This document shows, one piece after another, positions 36,086 through 48,958 of a DNA stretch of 64,000 bases (its first letter is position 1; every line of letters begins with the position of its first letter). The DNA is from Strigops habroptila (Eukaryota > Chordata > Aves > Psittaciformes > Psittacidae), in assembly GCF_004027225.2 (NCBI RefSeq), contig NC_044288.2, forward strand, positions 2,262,719-2,326,718, given 5' to 3'. Both the position numbers and the translations under genes were made by a program. A model generated the notes under the pieces. The model had not been told where the DNA came from. It worked only from the letters and a program-made list of their open reading frames with translations, and searched no databases.

Positions 36086-39000
36086 TCTTCTCCATCGCTT
36101 GCAGCCTTCCTCCTAAAATCACCATCCTGAGCAAATCAATGCAGCCCCTGGGACGTTCAGAGACATCTGCCAGAACCTGGCAGCACCAAGCTCGCTCAGG
36201 GGTGAAATTTATGGAGGAGAAAGCAATAGCACTGGGGAAGAAATGCCCCAATTGTCTGTGGTTTATGTTCTTTCCCCAGCAGGAAGAAAGACTTTTAATT
36301 ACTTGATTAAAACAGCCACGACCTGGGTGAGATTTGGGTTGTTCATCCTCCTTCCCACCTTCTCCATTGCTCTCATTTTGCCACTGCTATAGCCCAACTG
36401 TGGGATACCCAGATTTGTTATGGACTCTGTTTATTTCAGTTTTTCATCTTCATTCTTTACCCACAGCCCTTTTTGCTGCTTTTCAAATGGGAAGAAGTTT
36501 GTAAAATTAGGCATTAACAAGGTGAAAGTTACAACACCACCACCACCCACCCCGAGGAACAAGGCTGATGCTCTTCAACCTCTGGTAACCAAGGTCTGGC
36601 AAAAGGACATGGGAAATAGCACGCTAAAACCCCCATGAAAATGGAAAAGAAAAGGGAAATCATCATTTCAACAACAGCAAATGGAAAATTGAAGAAAATC
36701 ATCGGGGCTTTTGGTGAAATGATGGGTTTTGGTAAGAAGGAATTTATTGTAAATTTTTTGGGATAAAAGCATTGTTCTCAGAGGCAACCAGAGAAGATGG
36801 AACTTCATTCTCCCAGGCTGGCTGTGCTGGGAAGGCAGTGAAGCCTGTTTGGGAAGCTCTTATCTTCGAGTCAGTGGGATCCATCCATGAATCCCACTGA
36901 TGTTTTTGTGGTGACATGCAGTGGTACCCAGCCAGACTATCCACCACTGAGCCTGGTCCAGGTCTGAGCTCTATGCAGAGCTGGGTACACCTCAAGCTGT
37001 GAATCAGCCCGATTCAGCTCTAGGAACCCTGGATATTCCTCCGCTTCCTGCTGATGCACTCGCTCAGAAAGTGGATTTCCAGGAAATTAAAACAACCCCA
37101 AACACACACAAAAATCCCCCCAAAACTCCTTGCACTTTCACACCTTTCAGACTGCTGCTTTTAAAGCTGGAGACATCGAGCTGGATTCAGATAAGGTGTC
37201 GTGGAAACCAGGACACAAGGACATTGGTGCAATGAGAGCTGGGAATGGAGAAGGTCCTTGCTGCGTATCCAGCTGAGACAGGATCAGAGCTGTCTCCCCC
37301 CGGTGCCTGAGCAAGGGTGAGGGGCACAAGGGACACGTTCATCTCCTGCCTGGGGAGCTTGCCAAAGGCACAAACATCCTCCTTGCCCAAAAAGCTGATG
37401 ACAGCCTCAGAAATCAGCCTTTTGGGCCCTAACCAAGCTTGTAAGCGTTGAGAAATGTAGCATCCAATTGGCGACATTCTCAGGTGTCCAGTCATGCGTT
37501 TCAGTGGTGGGATTTGGGCGTTTGCTTTTTGCATTGCCGAATAAATCCTCCCCTACAAACACGCTTATTCACCTCTAGCGCTGCCTTTGTGAGAGCCCCA
37601 GATCTGTCTCTCAGCCTCGGCAGGAGCCCACACGAGTGCCCTGGGCTGTCCAGCACTGCCTCAGGAGAGGCTGCTCCGGTCCAGCACTTGAACCAGTTCA
37701 TCCTGCGTGCACCAGACAAGCTTCCCAAGGTGATGCAGCCGCCCCAGAGCCAGAGACCTGCCCTGGACAGGGCTGCCTTGACCTTGGAGCAGTGGTGCTG
37801 GTGATTTTCCAGCTGGTTGCCCTTGGCTGCTCCAGTCAGTGCTGGAGCTGACCCGCAGCGGGAGATGCCAGGCTCATGCCTGGCTGGTGCTTGGAGAGCA
37901 TGAACACAGAAATAATCAGGGAGGAAAAATCCAGCGTGGAGATGAGAGGAAGGACAGGAGCACATGGTGAGATGGAGAGAGAACCAAGTGTTCGGATACC
38001 TCCAGCAATTAATTGGTAGTGTCACGGTAAGCATGCACTGACTGTAAAAACATTCCTGCGCTGGATGGTGTGTCTCGAAGCAGAGGCATGCGAGAGTGTT
38101 TGCACAGCACTGGTGATGTGATGCTTTCATAGGATTTCTCGATGCTGGAGTTATTTTTCTGCATCATTGACCTGCCTTAAGGAAACCCAGCTGTCCCATC
38201 CAGCCTTCTCTATCTGCCCTCCCAGAGCTACTGCTACCAGAGCATCCTCAGTCATAGGGGACTGGTACCTGCTCAGCCTCATGCATCGCTCACAGGGCAA
38301 GTCATGCCCGTTAGGATGGAGGTATATGGCATGAAAAGAGGAGACAAAGTTAGCTGGGATGCTTGAGGCTGAACAAGTAGGTGGGGGTGAGGGCTGATGG
38401 CCACTTTTTCCCTGTATCCTTGCCTTGCTCCACATCCATGGAAGGGAAACATGACTGCTGCCAGCGCCAGGACAGAGAGGATGTGAGTGCTGCGGGAGAG
38501 ACTCCTGTGTCCGCCGTGGTCCCTCTGGGATCCGTGTCTCTAAGAATAAGTGTCTGTGTCTCCATGGCCTCCGGAAAGCCAATCAACAACACTCGTTAGC
38601 TGCCATTTGGGCTCCCAGTGTCTCCAGCCTGTAATTCAGTGGCTTGCACGCATTAATTGTCAAGCTTGGAGTGCTACAAAGGAGCCCAGCCTGGCTTTCT
38701 TGTGGTTTGCACTGGCGCCTCTCAGCACAGGCTCACCATCCTTCAGCTGAGCTCTTTGGCACAGCAGCTTTGCTCTCCGAGTTACATCCATGCTCCTGAC
38801 CCCTGTGCTCTGGTCCCAGGCAGCTGGGATGTCCCTGCTCTACTCTTCAAGCCTAAATCTTCCAATGATCCTGTGTGTCTGTGATTCCTAATCCCAGTCT
38901 GAGCCCAAAGACCTTTTGAGTTCCACAGCACTGGGTGGCCATGGATCCCACAGTGTGATTACAGGAGGTTTGGTTTAATCTGCTCTTTCCATGGGGTAAC

Positions 39001-42000
39001 CTCAGCTCCTGCAGTGTGAGAACCACCAGTGCTCCCCTCCCGGTGCTGCCGATGGCTTCACAAACTGCTGCCAAACCTCTTGTTCGCACCTTCCCCGCAC
39101 CACAGGGGACTTGATTTCTTTCCACCTGGGTGAACATAGTCCATACCCTCATCCTCAGCTCTGCCTTTTGGTGCCCTCATCATTTGCATTCCCCTTTTTG
39201 GTGGCAGGGATGCATTGTGTGTTTCATGTGGCTGCAAAATGATGTGTTGCTTTGTTCCCTGCTCCTCTCCTTCAGTTTGCCTTCTGGACCACCACTGAGT
39301 TTGGAAATGATGGTTTTGTTGCACTCTCTGCTGCTTCCTTCAGTAACATGAGTTGATTGAGAGTCCACCCTTGCACACATCTCTGTAGCCTTGTTCTTTC
39401 CCATGTACATTGCCTTGTATTCACTGGTCCTGAATTTACTCTGCAGTTTGATTTCTCAGCTCCTCACTCTTGGATTCCTCGACGCTGCAGCTGCGTATGT
39501 GATACCTGGGCATCCCGGTTTCCCTAAAAGAGAGCAGCACGTCTGAGGCACAGCTCAGCTCACCCCATCCAGAGGGAAGAGCCCAACCAGGGCAGGCGGC
39601 TGTGCCACCCCAGGGGCTGAGCTTAATGACCAGCTTGGGTTGAGGTTTTGGTGGCTGAGGAGCAGGGGATGTGGCTGGTAGCACATCCTCCTCTCCTCAG
39701 GCACACGGGTGTGGGAGCAAGGCATCAGGCTGAGGGTAGGTGTGAAGAATAGTGTGATGGGGGTACAAGCCCTGCAGTGCTGAGAGCACATCTCTGTGTG
39801 CTGAAAACTCTCCTGGTTTTACCCACCACGGTCATACAGTCTAATAAATTAATACAGCATGTTCCCACAAACCTTGTACACTCCCAGTACAGAGCCAGGC
39901 TCTGCTCAGCCCTCCTCAGCCCCCTTTCAAGTCCTTTTCAGAGGGTGGCACATCTGCCCTCCCCACTCCTGTGGTACCAGGATAACTGCGGCTCAGCAGT
40001 GATTTTACCAGTGGCTTCCTCGGATCTCCCCAGTCAAATCCACCCGATCCCGGTGACTTGCTCCTGGTTCTGATTGATGCTTCCATTCGAAATGCTTCCC
40101 AGAGCCCCATCCCCAAAGCGCTGCCCTGGCACAGGCACCTCGCACAGCTCCTCCTGCGAACGATGCTGCAGATCATTCATCTGTGTGACCTTTTCCTCGC
40201 AGTGTTTCTCTTGCATCTTCCCCATCTCTTGGCCCTGCAGACGTTTTGGCAGCCTCTTTGCTTCTGATGTATTTGAAAAAAGCTTTTATTACCAGCTTTT
40301 ACACCATTAGCAAGCTGCTCCTCCAAGTCTTTCCTGGCTTGATCTGACAGGGTTTAATATTTAGCTCGCTCAACCTTCGTGCCACTCCATTACGTGCGCA
40401 TGCTGGTCTCAGTAACCTGCCTCTTGTCCCTGCCATGTCCCCCATGTCCCTCAGGCTCTTGCATTCCTGGGGTGAAAACATGGGCAAAGCCTTTTCATTC
40501 TGTTGCAACATTTGATGCTTTTCTTACAGCTTCAGTTTGTGGAATCAGGTCACTCCCTGGCAAATCCAGCTCTTGCTGTCACCTTCTCCCAGCCCAGAAA
40601 CAAGAAAGGAGATGGAGAGAGCCCAAGGATGGGGTCTAACAAGAGATGCCTGGAAGCCTGTGCAGGGACCTGGTGCCTAGGAGCTGCGGTACATCGGGGT
40701 GATGCAGGAGAATCCAGGGATGCTCGTGTGTCCTGGACCAGGGGTCACACACCAGCAGGACTCGGCAATGGAGGCCCCTGACTGGGAAGCTTGGATGTGG
40801 TATAAAGTCATCAGTGTTGTGGGACCAACTGCAGCTTTGCAGTGAAGCTGCACACTTGCTCTGCAGGCAGGTCGTCCCTGCTTTGTGTGCCTGAGTGATT
40901 TTTCATAATAAAAAGCCTACTTTGTGCAGCTTTACTTGATATAGACTTGATTGCAGTGCTGGTAGCTTCCTGCACACCTATCTTTGCAAAGCAGCTCATG
41001 GTGGTGGTTTCCAGAGGACATTTCCCTTCCCAGGCCACCACTGATGAGTACAGGGTGCCTGTGCCCCACATTCCCACCCTTGCTGGGCTGTGTGGGGCAC
41101 ATTACCCTGCACTCAGGTCCTTCTACCCACCTTAGAGGAGACCCACAGCCCCACTGGCTGAAGCACTGCAGCATTTCAGCCCTGCCTGCCCAGAGCCAGT
41201 GTTGATGGCTCCGCAACCCACTGGTGGCAGTGGGACCCCTTCATGTCCCTGTGGCATAGAACAAATGATTCTGGTTTGGTGTGCAAGTGAATGAGTGTCT
41301 CTCCTCCATGCTCTGCATCTTCCACTTGCTGTGGAGGGAGGATAAAGGCTTGTGGGGTGAGAGGGCTGGATATGGGGCTTCATCTGGATGTTCATGGGAT
41401 GCAGACGGTGGATGACAAGATGCTCGAGGCAGGAGCTGGCGCTTGAGCAGCACTTGTGTGACACTGCACAGAGACACTGATTACACCCGAGTCCTTGGGG
41501 TGAGGAGCGGGGGGGCACATTACAATCAATAAGCAGCTCTGGATATTGTTTAAGAAGTCAACAGTACCAGCTTCAGGAGTCTCTCATCAGAGGCCTGAAT
41601 GGCTGGGGGCAATTCAGATAACACCATGGGAGATGGCTGGGGAAAAGCAGGTTAAGAGGAGCAGTTGCCTTTGAGCAGCACAGACTGTGTATTATCTGCT
41701 ACAGGGCTTCACTGTCAGGATTTGAAGCTTTTAATGACACAGCCTGTGAATGAAAAGAACCCTTTTAAAACAAAACGTGGTGCCCTTTCCAGTGTCAGAA
41801 TATAACTTTGCAGCATTAGCAAGGAACTGATCGATGTTTCATATGAACATAAAAATCTCAATTGGCTCATGCTGGGCTGTGCCTAAAGGCTCAACTCTGC
41901 CCGGGTCTTTGTACGATCTTCAGGTTTGGGCTGGCAGCAAAAGAGAAAATGAGAAGTCCCAGGTTATTGACACGCAGAATATAAATGTCATGGAGGGTAT

Positions 42001-42218
42001 TGCCCCCTGGTCCTTGGTGGGACATCTCCTCACTGGTCTGTCACACAGGGGTGGTGTGTTCAGCACCTGCAGCATGGATGACTACTGAGTTGGTTAGAGA
42101 AGGAGAGTCGGTGCTGAGGGTGTTAACCTGGATGTTTGCTCTGCAGTGGGTGCTTCTCCATAAACCCCACAGGCAGAGGAACATCTCGGACCTGAAGCAA
42201 GCTGGGGCATTGGGAGGG
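36086..42218. other. Long intergenic spacer, nothing recognised
   Basis: Six kb without CR1 or gene. AT-richer unique patches lie at 36290-36780, 40260-40380 and 41510-41990. ORFs are short and unrelated to known families. Confidence 0.4.
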
Positions 42219-42550
42219 AATCATAGATCCCAGCCTGGTTTGGGTCGAAGGGACCTTAAAGCTCATCCAGCTCCAACCCCTGCCACGGGCAGGACACCTT
42301 CCACTAGAGCAGGTTGCTCCAAGCCCCTGTGTCCAACCTGGCCTTGAACACTGCCAGGGATTGGGGCAGCCACAGCTTCTCTGGGCACCCTGTGCCAGTG
42401 CCTCAGCACCCTCACAGGGAAGAGCTTCTGCCTCAGAGCTCAGCTCAATCTCCCCTCTGGCAGGTTAAAGCCATTCCCCTTGTCCTGTCCCTACCTCTAT
42501 GTCCTGTCCCTACCCCCCTTATCCAAAGCCCCTCTCCAGGTTTCTTGTAG
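42219..42550 (-). mobile_element. CR1 retroposon fragment with internal duplication
   Basis: AATCATAGATCCCAGCCTGG tail, then the standard 3' UTR to CTCTCCAGGTTTC. Near 42484-42510 the string TGTCCTGTCCCTACC occurs twice, a short local duplication inside the element. Confidence 0.93.
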
Positions 42551-43281
42551 TCAGGTCTTCCTTTACAAGCTGAAGATATTTCACCTGGGAAACAGGTTTT
42601 CCTGGCCTGGGAAACCTGGTGGCCCCAGTCCTGCAGGTGTCTTTAGTATGGCATTACCCACATGCCGCAGGGACCTGCCAGCACCAACTCAAGGTGATGC
42701 CCAGCCATCAGGTTTCATCAGGATGGAAAGGGAAACGAGATGGCACAAGCCAGTGTTGTGCAACCACGTGGAGTTACTCATGGTCAGATGCAGCATCAAG
42801 AACCTGCTTTTCATGAGGAACTTGACTTGCTAATGAGCCCTGAATCTGGGTCAGGCATTTCCCACACTGGGGATGGGTGGACGTGGGCATCGGCTCCATA
42901 CCAGGGAACCTGGAGACACGAGGCAGAGCAGTTGGGTTGTCTCTGAACAGAGGTGAATTCCTACAAAGGGCTGTTTGGGTCCTGCCAGTGCCAGCAGGAT
43001 CGGGGTATGTGTGAGATCCTGAGAGCCGCTGGCCCTGAGACCATCACACAGACCTGGCTCTTGACTGAAGGTGCCTGATGCACAGTGGGTGCGGGTCCCT
43101 TCAGGCCTCCTGGCACACCACTGAAGGTCATGGCTGCCTCTCTCCCAGAAGCCAAGCAAAAGCTGCTTTGGAGATGATGCATTGCTTGCTTTAATGCAAC
43201 ACAGATCAGCCAGACTTGGTGTTGCCCTTCATGAGGTTTTTGTGGGGTGGGGAAGAAGTTGACCAGAGCTGTGTCACCAGA
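42551..43281. other. Intergenic spacer, nothing recognised
   Basis: Unique sequence between a CR1 fragment and the telomere-like tract; no target duplication or element edge is visible beside the tract. Confidence 0.4.
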
Positions 43282-43364
43282 CCTAACCCTAACCCTAACC
43301 ATAACCCTAACCCTCACCCTAACCCTAACCATAACCATAACCTAAGCCTAAGCCTAACCTTAAC
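43282..43364. repeat. Interstitial telomere-like repeat, (CCCTAA)n on the + strand
   Basis: About 14 hexamers: blocks of perfect CCCTAA mixed with CCATAA, CCCTCA, CCTAAG and a final CCTTAA. Unique sequence lies on both sides, so this is internal and not a chromosome end in this assembly. The variant hexamers show that it has been decaying. Confidence 0.93.
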
Positions 43365-44393
43365 ATGGTCCATGCAATACAAGAGCAGGTCCTGCCCCAG
43401 CTAAGCAGAGCAGACACCTCTGCAAGCTGCTGCCCAGGTCATTGTAGCATCCATTCGATGCTCTTCAGCTCAGGGGGTGAGAAAAACTGTCCCTGGCAGT
43501 CCTTGATGGCTGCTTTCTGCATGCTCGGGAGGATCCTGTTGTCCCCATGGGGTGCTCCAGCACTGAGCAGATTTGCCGAACCCCCAGGGCTGCATCACCA
43601 GGATGCTTCGGGTGTTTTATTCCAACATCCCTCTGGTCTTTGTCCAAAACTTCAAAACTGAGGCCCAGCAGCCTGTTTCATTTGCATGCATGCCTGGGCA
43701 CTGGCTGTGAATATGGAAATGGGGCACTAAACAGGGGTTAAAGTAGAGACAAGTGGCTAATCAGATCTTCACATCCTATGTGCCGACTGGGATGCCCTCG
43801 TCTGATTTGCAGGTTGCTCCTGCCTTGTAATCCTTTAATTCCTTGATCCAAGCAGCACATTCAGTGAAAATCAATGTAAATAAGGCTCCTGCGGTTCTGC
43901 CTCTCCCCATCAGAGCCCAGTATTTGAGTCAGATGGACCAAAAACTGCTCGCAGCCACTTATTTATGTTTTAAAGCGAATCCAGCCTAGAGCAGGATTAG
44001 GTGGATTAGCAGCTGAGCATCCCCCTGCCTACAGAGCAAGCACAGCCAGCCAGGCAGATACTCACCGGTGGGAACCCTGTCCTCCAAACATGACATGTAT
44101 TTACAAGGCCTCTTGGCTGCTCGTACCCAAGCCCATCTGTTCGGCTGACTCGGGGTCTGCCTGTTGCTTGGACCGCTGCCCTGGGGCTGGGGAGCCAGGC
44201 AGGCTGGTGCAGGCAGGGGATGCTGGAAGCTGTCCTTGCTGACAGCACTGCATGGCGATGGGGTCACGGAGCAAAGCAGGGCACCTCCTTGGAGCAGGGG
44301 GTGCGGGGAGCTGAGGGCTGGTGCTTTTACCAGCATCTTTTAGCAAGGAGGCCCTCCCTGGTGAAACTGGAGGGTGAAGCGCAGCCTGAAGTT
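43365..44393. other. Intergenic spacer with AT-rich island
   Basis: 43740-43990 is unique and AT-rich (CCTTTAATTCC, ATCAATGTAAATAAGG, TTATTTATGTTTTAAAG), resembling a conserved non-coding element. The remainder is GC-rich. Confidence 0.4.
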
Positions 44394-44523
44394 GTCCAGG
44401 TTGGACCCAGGGGCTTGGAGCAACCTGCTCTAGTGGAAGGTGTCACTGCCCATGGCAGGGAGTTGGAGCTGGATGAGCTTTAAGGTCCCTTCCAACACAA
44501 ACCAGGCTGGGATTCCAGGATTA
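44394..44523 (+). mobile_element. CR1 retroposon fragment (last 130 bp)
   Basis: TCCAGGTTGGACCCAGGGGCTTGGAGCAACCTGC ... CTTCCAACACAAACCAGGCTGGGATTCC. 5'-truncated. Confidence 0.92.
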
Positions 44524-47068
44524 TACGAACATGGGCTCAAACCCAACATGCAGTACTCCCATCGCAGGCTGGCTGGAAGTGGTGCTTCCCAACGGTTGGG
44601 TCGGGAAGCCTGGGCCATCCCAACCCTTCTCTGGGCTATGAGATGCTCGATGCCCCCATGCTGCACCTCTCCCAGGCTGCTGCTGTGATACATCTCCATG
44701 TACCTAGGGGCCGAGGGCATGCCAGGGTTTGGAGCTGTGTTGGTGCATGTGTGGAGTGAGGATGAGGTCTCAGCAGTCCCTTCCTGCCCGTGCCCAGGAG
44801 CTCGCCTGTCACCTCTGTGCTGCAGCACTGCCTGTCCTTGCATTGTCCCTTGCACAGCACATCCCTTACAAGGGTCAGGGGAAACTGAGGCAGGCAGGGA
44901 AGCAGGGGCAGAAGGCAGGAGGTCCGCACTGCTGCAGGCTGGGAGCATAAACCATGTGTCAGGGACTGACGTGGATGTCCCCAAGGCAATGGGGGAGCCG
45001 GTGACCGCATCCATCAGGCTGCTCCATGAAGGGAGGGCCCCGCAGGCTGAGGCTGTTTATGTGCAGAGCTGCTGGAGAGGAGCTCAGGCCCAGGGCAGGG
45101 GCCAGGATTGCTGCCGGGTGGGATCACTGCTGCTGTGGGATGCTGTGGGATGCAGGAGCAGGGACGCGCCTTGCGCTGCGAGCTGGGCTCTTGGAATGCT
45201 TGGTGCTTCTTCCTCCCCATGGGCAGAGGCAGGGAACTGCACGTCCTCTGCTGTCGGGTCAGCAGGTCCCCGCTGGCCGGAGCCACAGGAATGCTGGAGC
45301 ACAGGCTGTTCAGCCCCGGCACTTCCAAACAGCCTCTGACGAATACCTGCACAAACAGGGGGGGGAACCCAAACCCACCCAGCAAAAAAGGGTGTTTGTG
45401 ACCTCCCACAGTGATGGGGGCAGATTGTGCGGTCTCGGGGAGCCCACATGTGGAGTTTGCAGCCAGCGGGGCCCCTGTTGGAGCCCCATAGGGTGAGGCT
45501 GAGCACCCGCCTCAGCCTTCCCGGCAAGGCTCTGGCACATGGAGCAGGGAGTGGGTCCGCACCCCGCTCCCGCCTCGCTCCAGCTCCTTCCTGCTCGCAG
45601 CCGCTCCCTGTGCTGCAGCTGGGATGGCAAAGCCTGTGCCAGCATCCCGGCTCCCTCCCAGCCATCCCATGGGAAAGAGCTGCAATGGGTTCCATGGGTT
45701 TGGGGTGCTGGGAACTAATTTGGCAGGTGAAGGATGCTCCTTGGCATGAGGCTCCAGTGCGGGTGCATGGTTTGGAGGGGAGGAATGCCCCCCAGCACCA
45801 CTTCTGCCTACTACAGCTCTGGCTGGGCTCCGTGGCACTGGGGGCCATGGGTGAGAAACTCCCAAAGTGTGACCAGGCTGCTCATCCAGCCGGGAAAAGG
45901 AGGGGAAGCAGCGGCTCAGCACCGGGGGAGGGCGCAGTCCCCATGGGGTGCGGATGGAGGGGGGAAGGCTGCGTGCCCAGGCTCTGGATGCAGGACTCAC
46001 CCCACTGATGAGCTGAGGCATCCCCAGGGACAATCCCACTTTGTGGACCTGCACCAGCCAGCCAGTCCTGGGCTGCAAGCATGGGTGCAAGAGGAAGAGC
46101 CACAGGGATGCCCAGGGAGGATGTGTGTGTGTCCCTGATGCGGAGCACAGCTCTCCACCTCTCCCAGGCATGGCAGAGGGTCTCAAGGTGCTGGGAGATA
46201 CCCATCCCTCCAGCATCTGCGCCTCCTCTGCCTCCCAAACTCAGCCCCATCTCCTCTCCAGGCTTGCCTGGGGCTGTGGCATCACCGGCTGCATCTTTGC
46301 CTCTGGATGGGCTCTCCCATCCACGCCTGTCCTGCTGGGACCTCCTGCTCTCCTTGCACCCAAAGCAGGGCTGCACAGGGGACATGGGATCCTCACAGCA
46401 CCGGCGGGGGGGCTGTGTGGAAAAGGGCATGGACACAAGCCCATTGCAGAGATCCAGTAGGGCAATGGCCCTGGCACATCCCTTTGTCCAGCTTCCCAGG
46501 ACCGGTGCAGCGATGCTCTCAGCTCCCTGTGACCTCAGGGATGCAGGACCCACCTGGATCTGGTGCTGTGATGGGGTGAGACCCCCACTATCACTGTAAG
46601 AGCCAGGTTTGTGCCTGTGGTGGGGGGAACTTCTTTACTGCAGCGTGGTGCTGGCACCAAAGCCCAGCAGAGTGTCAGCTCACACTTGTGCCCAGACCCA
46701 CACCTCATGTCATGCAGTGATGGACACGGGCAGTGCTGCCTCCTCCACCCGCAGCCGCTGGCTCCCTACCCTGCACACGCAGAGGATGCTTCATTCCTGG
46801 CCGATGACCCAGGAGCCCGGAGTGTTTGCTCTGCCAGGGGCAAAGGGACACGGCGGGGCTGGGCTGCGGTGACACGGGCACAGGGGAGCAGCGGGAGCAC
46901 TGAGACCTCCTCCAAGGCTCTCCAGGGTATCAGCAGAGCCTGGCTCCTGGTGGAGTGGCTGTCAGCATGGCTGGGAGGAGGTCCTGAGCACTGCGGAGGG
47001 GTGCTGGGTGCTGGAGCCCAGTCAGTGCAGTGCAGAGCAGGGCTGGGTGGCTGTGGAAGGGCATGGGA
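44524..47068. other. GC-rich intergenic spacer, no supportable gene
   Basis: Several 130-250 codon frames are open on both strands at once (44698-45339 +, 45084-45848 -, 45512-46216 -, 45882-46553 -). Overlap on both strands, Pro/Gly/Ala/Trp-rich content and no family resemblance mark them as products of high GC content. Confidence 0.5.
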
Positions 47069-47318
47069 ATTGTAGAATCAGAGTCATGGGATGGTTTGGG
47101 TTGGAAGGGGCCTTAAAGCTCATCCAGCTCCAACCCCCTGCCACGGGCAGGGACACCTTCCACTAGAGCAGGTTGCTCCAAGCCCCTGTGTCCAACCTGG
47201 CCTTGAACACTGCCAGGGATGGGGCAGCCACAGCTTCTCTGGGCACCCTGTGCCAGCGCCTCAGCACCCTCACAGGGAAGAACTTCTGCCTCAGAGCTCA
47301 TCCCAATCTTCCCTCTGG
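47069..47318 (-). mobile_element. CR1 retroposon fragment
   Basis: ATTGTAGAATCAGAGTCATGGGATGG tail, then GGTTTGGGTTGGAAGG to ATCTTCCCTCTGG. Well preserved. Confidence 0.94.
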
Positions 47319-48742
47319 AACAAGAGGTCTGGAAGGGTCTGGGGATCTTGGGTCATTCCTGTCCTGATACTGGGGGACACGAGGGGCTCTCTGGAGCCCG
47401 GGGACATGAGGGCTCTGCTTCAGACCGGGACAGAGCTGGAGCAGCCTGGCTCAGGGATGGAGCCTGTCCTGGCTGGAAGAATCAGGGCCTCTGAGCAGGT
47501 GCCCATGTCTGTTTACATGGTGCAAGTGCATGCACACGCGTGCACATGCATGGACACATACGTGAGCATGGGCACACGTGTGTGAGTGCATGTATGGATG
47601 TGTGCATGCGGCATGCATGTGTGTGCACACAAGATTGCACACACGGGTGCGTCAGCAAGTGTCTGTATGCACACGTGTGTGCATGCATGTATGTGCATGT
47701 CTCCATGCTCCTGTAGCCCTGTTTCCTTGCTCCAGGGTCCTGCCTACCTCCCCTTTTAACAGGCAGGGTGTGCGTAGATAGCCCCTGGACCCTTCCTACA
47801 GGCATGTTCTCCTGCTTTCCCCCTTGGAAATCCAGTTATTTATATGTGGAAACAGAGAATTGTGTTCAGCCCCTGCTCAGTGACCTTCAAAACCATCCAG
47901 CAAACGCAGCTTGGACCGCGAGCCCAGCCAGATGGCCCTCCTCAAACACGCTGGCCCTGCAAACTGGGGTTTTACTCTTGATTCCTGCTCCTGCTCCAAG
48001 GCAGGCTCGTGAAACAGCGCATTCAGTATGTGCTCCGGGAAGGCAGCCGAGGAGGAGGAGGAGGAGGGAGGAAGAGCGCCAAGCCGGGGTGGGGAGGGAT
48101 GGAGCAGCCGCGGGCTGGTGGCTGAGAGGCTTTGGGGTTTGTAATTGAAATGTGAAGCACAGAGTTAAGTTTGGGGGATCCAAACCTGGAGGGGAAGGGG
48201 CTGGGTGTGGGTATCCGGGGTGCTGGGGCTGCTGCTGGTGTCTGAGCAAGGCGGAGGGTGGTGGGAGGCAGCTCTGGTGCTGGTGGAGAGGAGCGCGCAG
48301 GGGTGGCTGGACCATGGTGGCTCCCAAAGCCCAGAGGAGGAAAGAGCAACCCCAAACCGCATCACCTGAGGAAGGGAAGGGTTAAAGGACCTGTCGGAGC
48401 TGAGCCTCTTTGGGAACATGGGAGACAGCTGGAAAAGGTTTAAATAACTCTTTGCTGTGTGTCTGCAAGCCGTGGGTGCCAGCGAAAGGTAGTCTGAGTT
48501 CTGATAATATCTGGGCTGACACACTCCATGTGGTTAACAGTTTGCAGTTCACTCAGGCAGATGAGACTAACTAGGAAGCGATCATGCGGGGATTCCTGGG
48601 TGCTGCATTAGCATGCAACCTCCGAGAGGAAGGGTTTCGCCCCTAAATGCAAATAGAGGTTGAAGCTATTGAAGAAGCTGGGACTGATCCCAGCCTGAGG
48701 AATTGGCCTTGCAAATTCAGGGGTAACCAAGGCCCTGGCGTG
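47319..48742. other. Intergenic spacer with TG-rich stretch and small GC-rich patch
   Basis: A forkhead consensus TGTTTAC lies at 47510-47516. 48010-48400 is locally G-rich with GAGGAGGAGGAGGAG near 48050. No promoter or exon can be defined there. Confidence 0.4.
47518..47702. repeat. Alternating purine-pyrimidine (TG/CA)-rich stretch
   Basis: Repeated TGCATGTGTG, GCACACGTGTG and TGCATGCATG strings over about 185 bp, imperfect throughout. Such sequence favours Z-DNA under supercoiling. A smaller one lies at 59047-59130 in intron 1 and another at 15015-15260. Confidence 0.75.
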
Positions 48743-48958
48743 GATGCAATGGTGTGGGGAGGATCCCAACAGGGATGTTGGGGATCCCTTGGTGCAGATG
48801 CCATGGTGCAGGGTGAATCCCAACAAAGATGCTGGGGATCCTTCGGTGTAGATGCCACGGTGCATGGTGAATCACAACAGGGATGTTGGGGATCCCTCGG
48901 TGCAGATGCCATGGTGCAGAGTGAATCCCAACAGCGATGTTAGGCACCCTCCTGTGTG
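48743..48958. repeat. Tandem repeat, four 54-bp units
   Basis: Units start at 48743, 48797, 48851 and 48905, each opening GATGC-A-GGTG and (units 1-3) closing GGGGATCC-T-GGTG. Units 2 and 3 are closest; unit 4 diverges in its last 15 bp. Because 54 is 18 codons, minus-strand frames show an 18-residue repeat, but there is no start, splice or family support for coding. Confidence 0.93.

Noticed and set aside
43282..43364. True chromosome end
   Set aside because: Unique sequence continues for more than 20 kb on the right and 43 kb on the left, and the hexamers are degenerate.
44698..46599. Several overlapping 130-254 codon frames on both strands
   Set aside because: Open on both strands at once, GC-driven, with no family resemblance.
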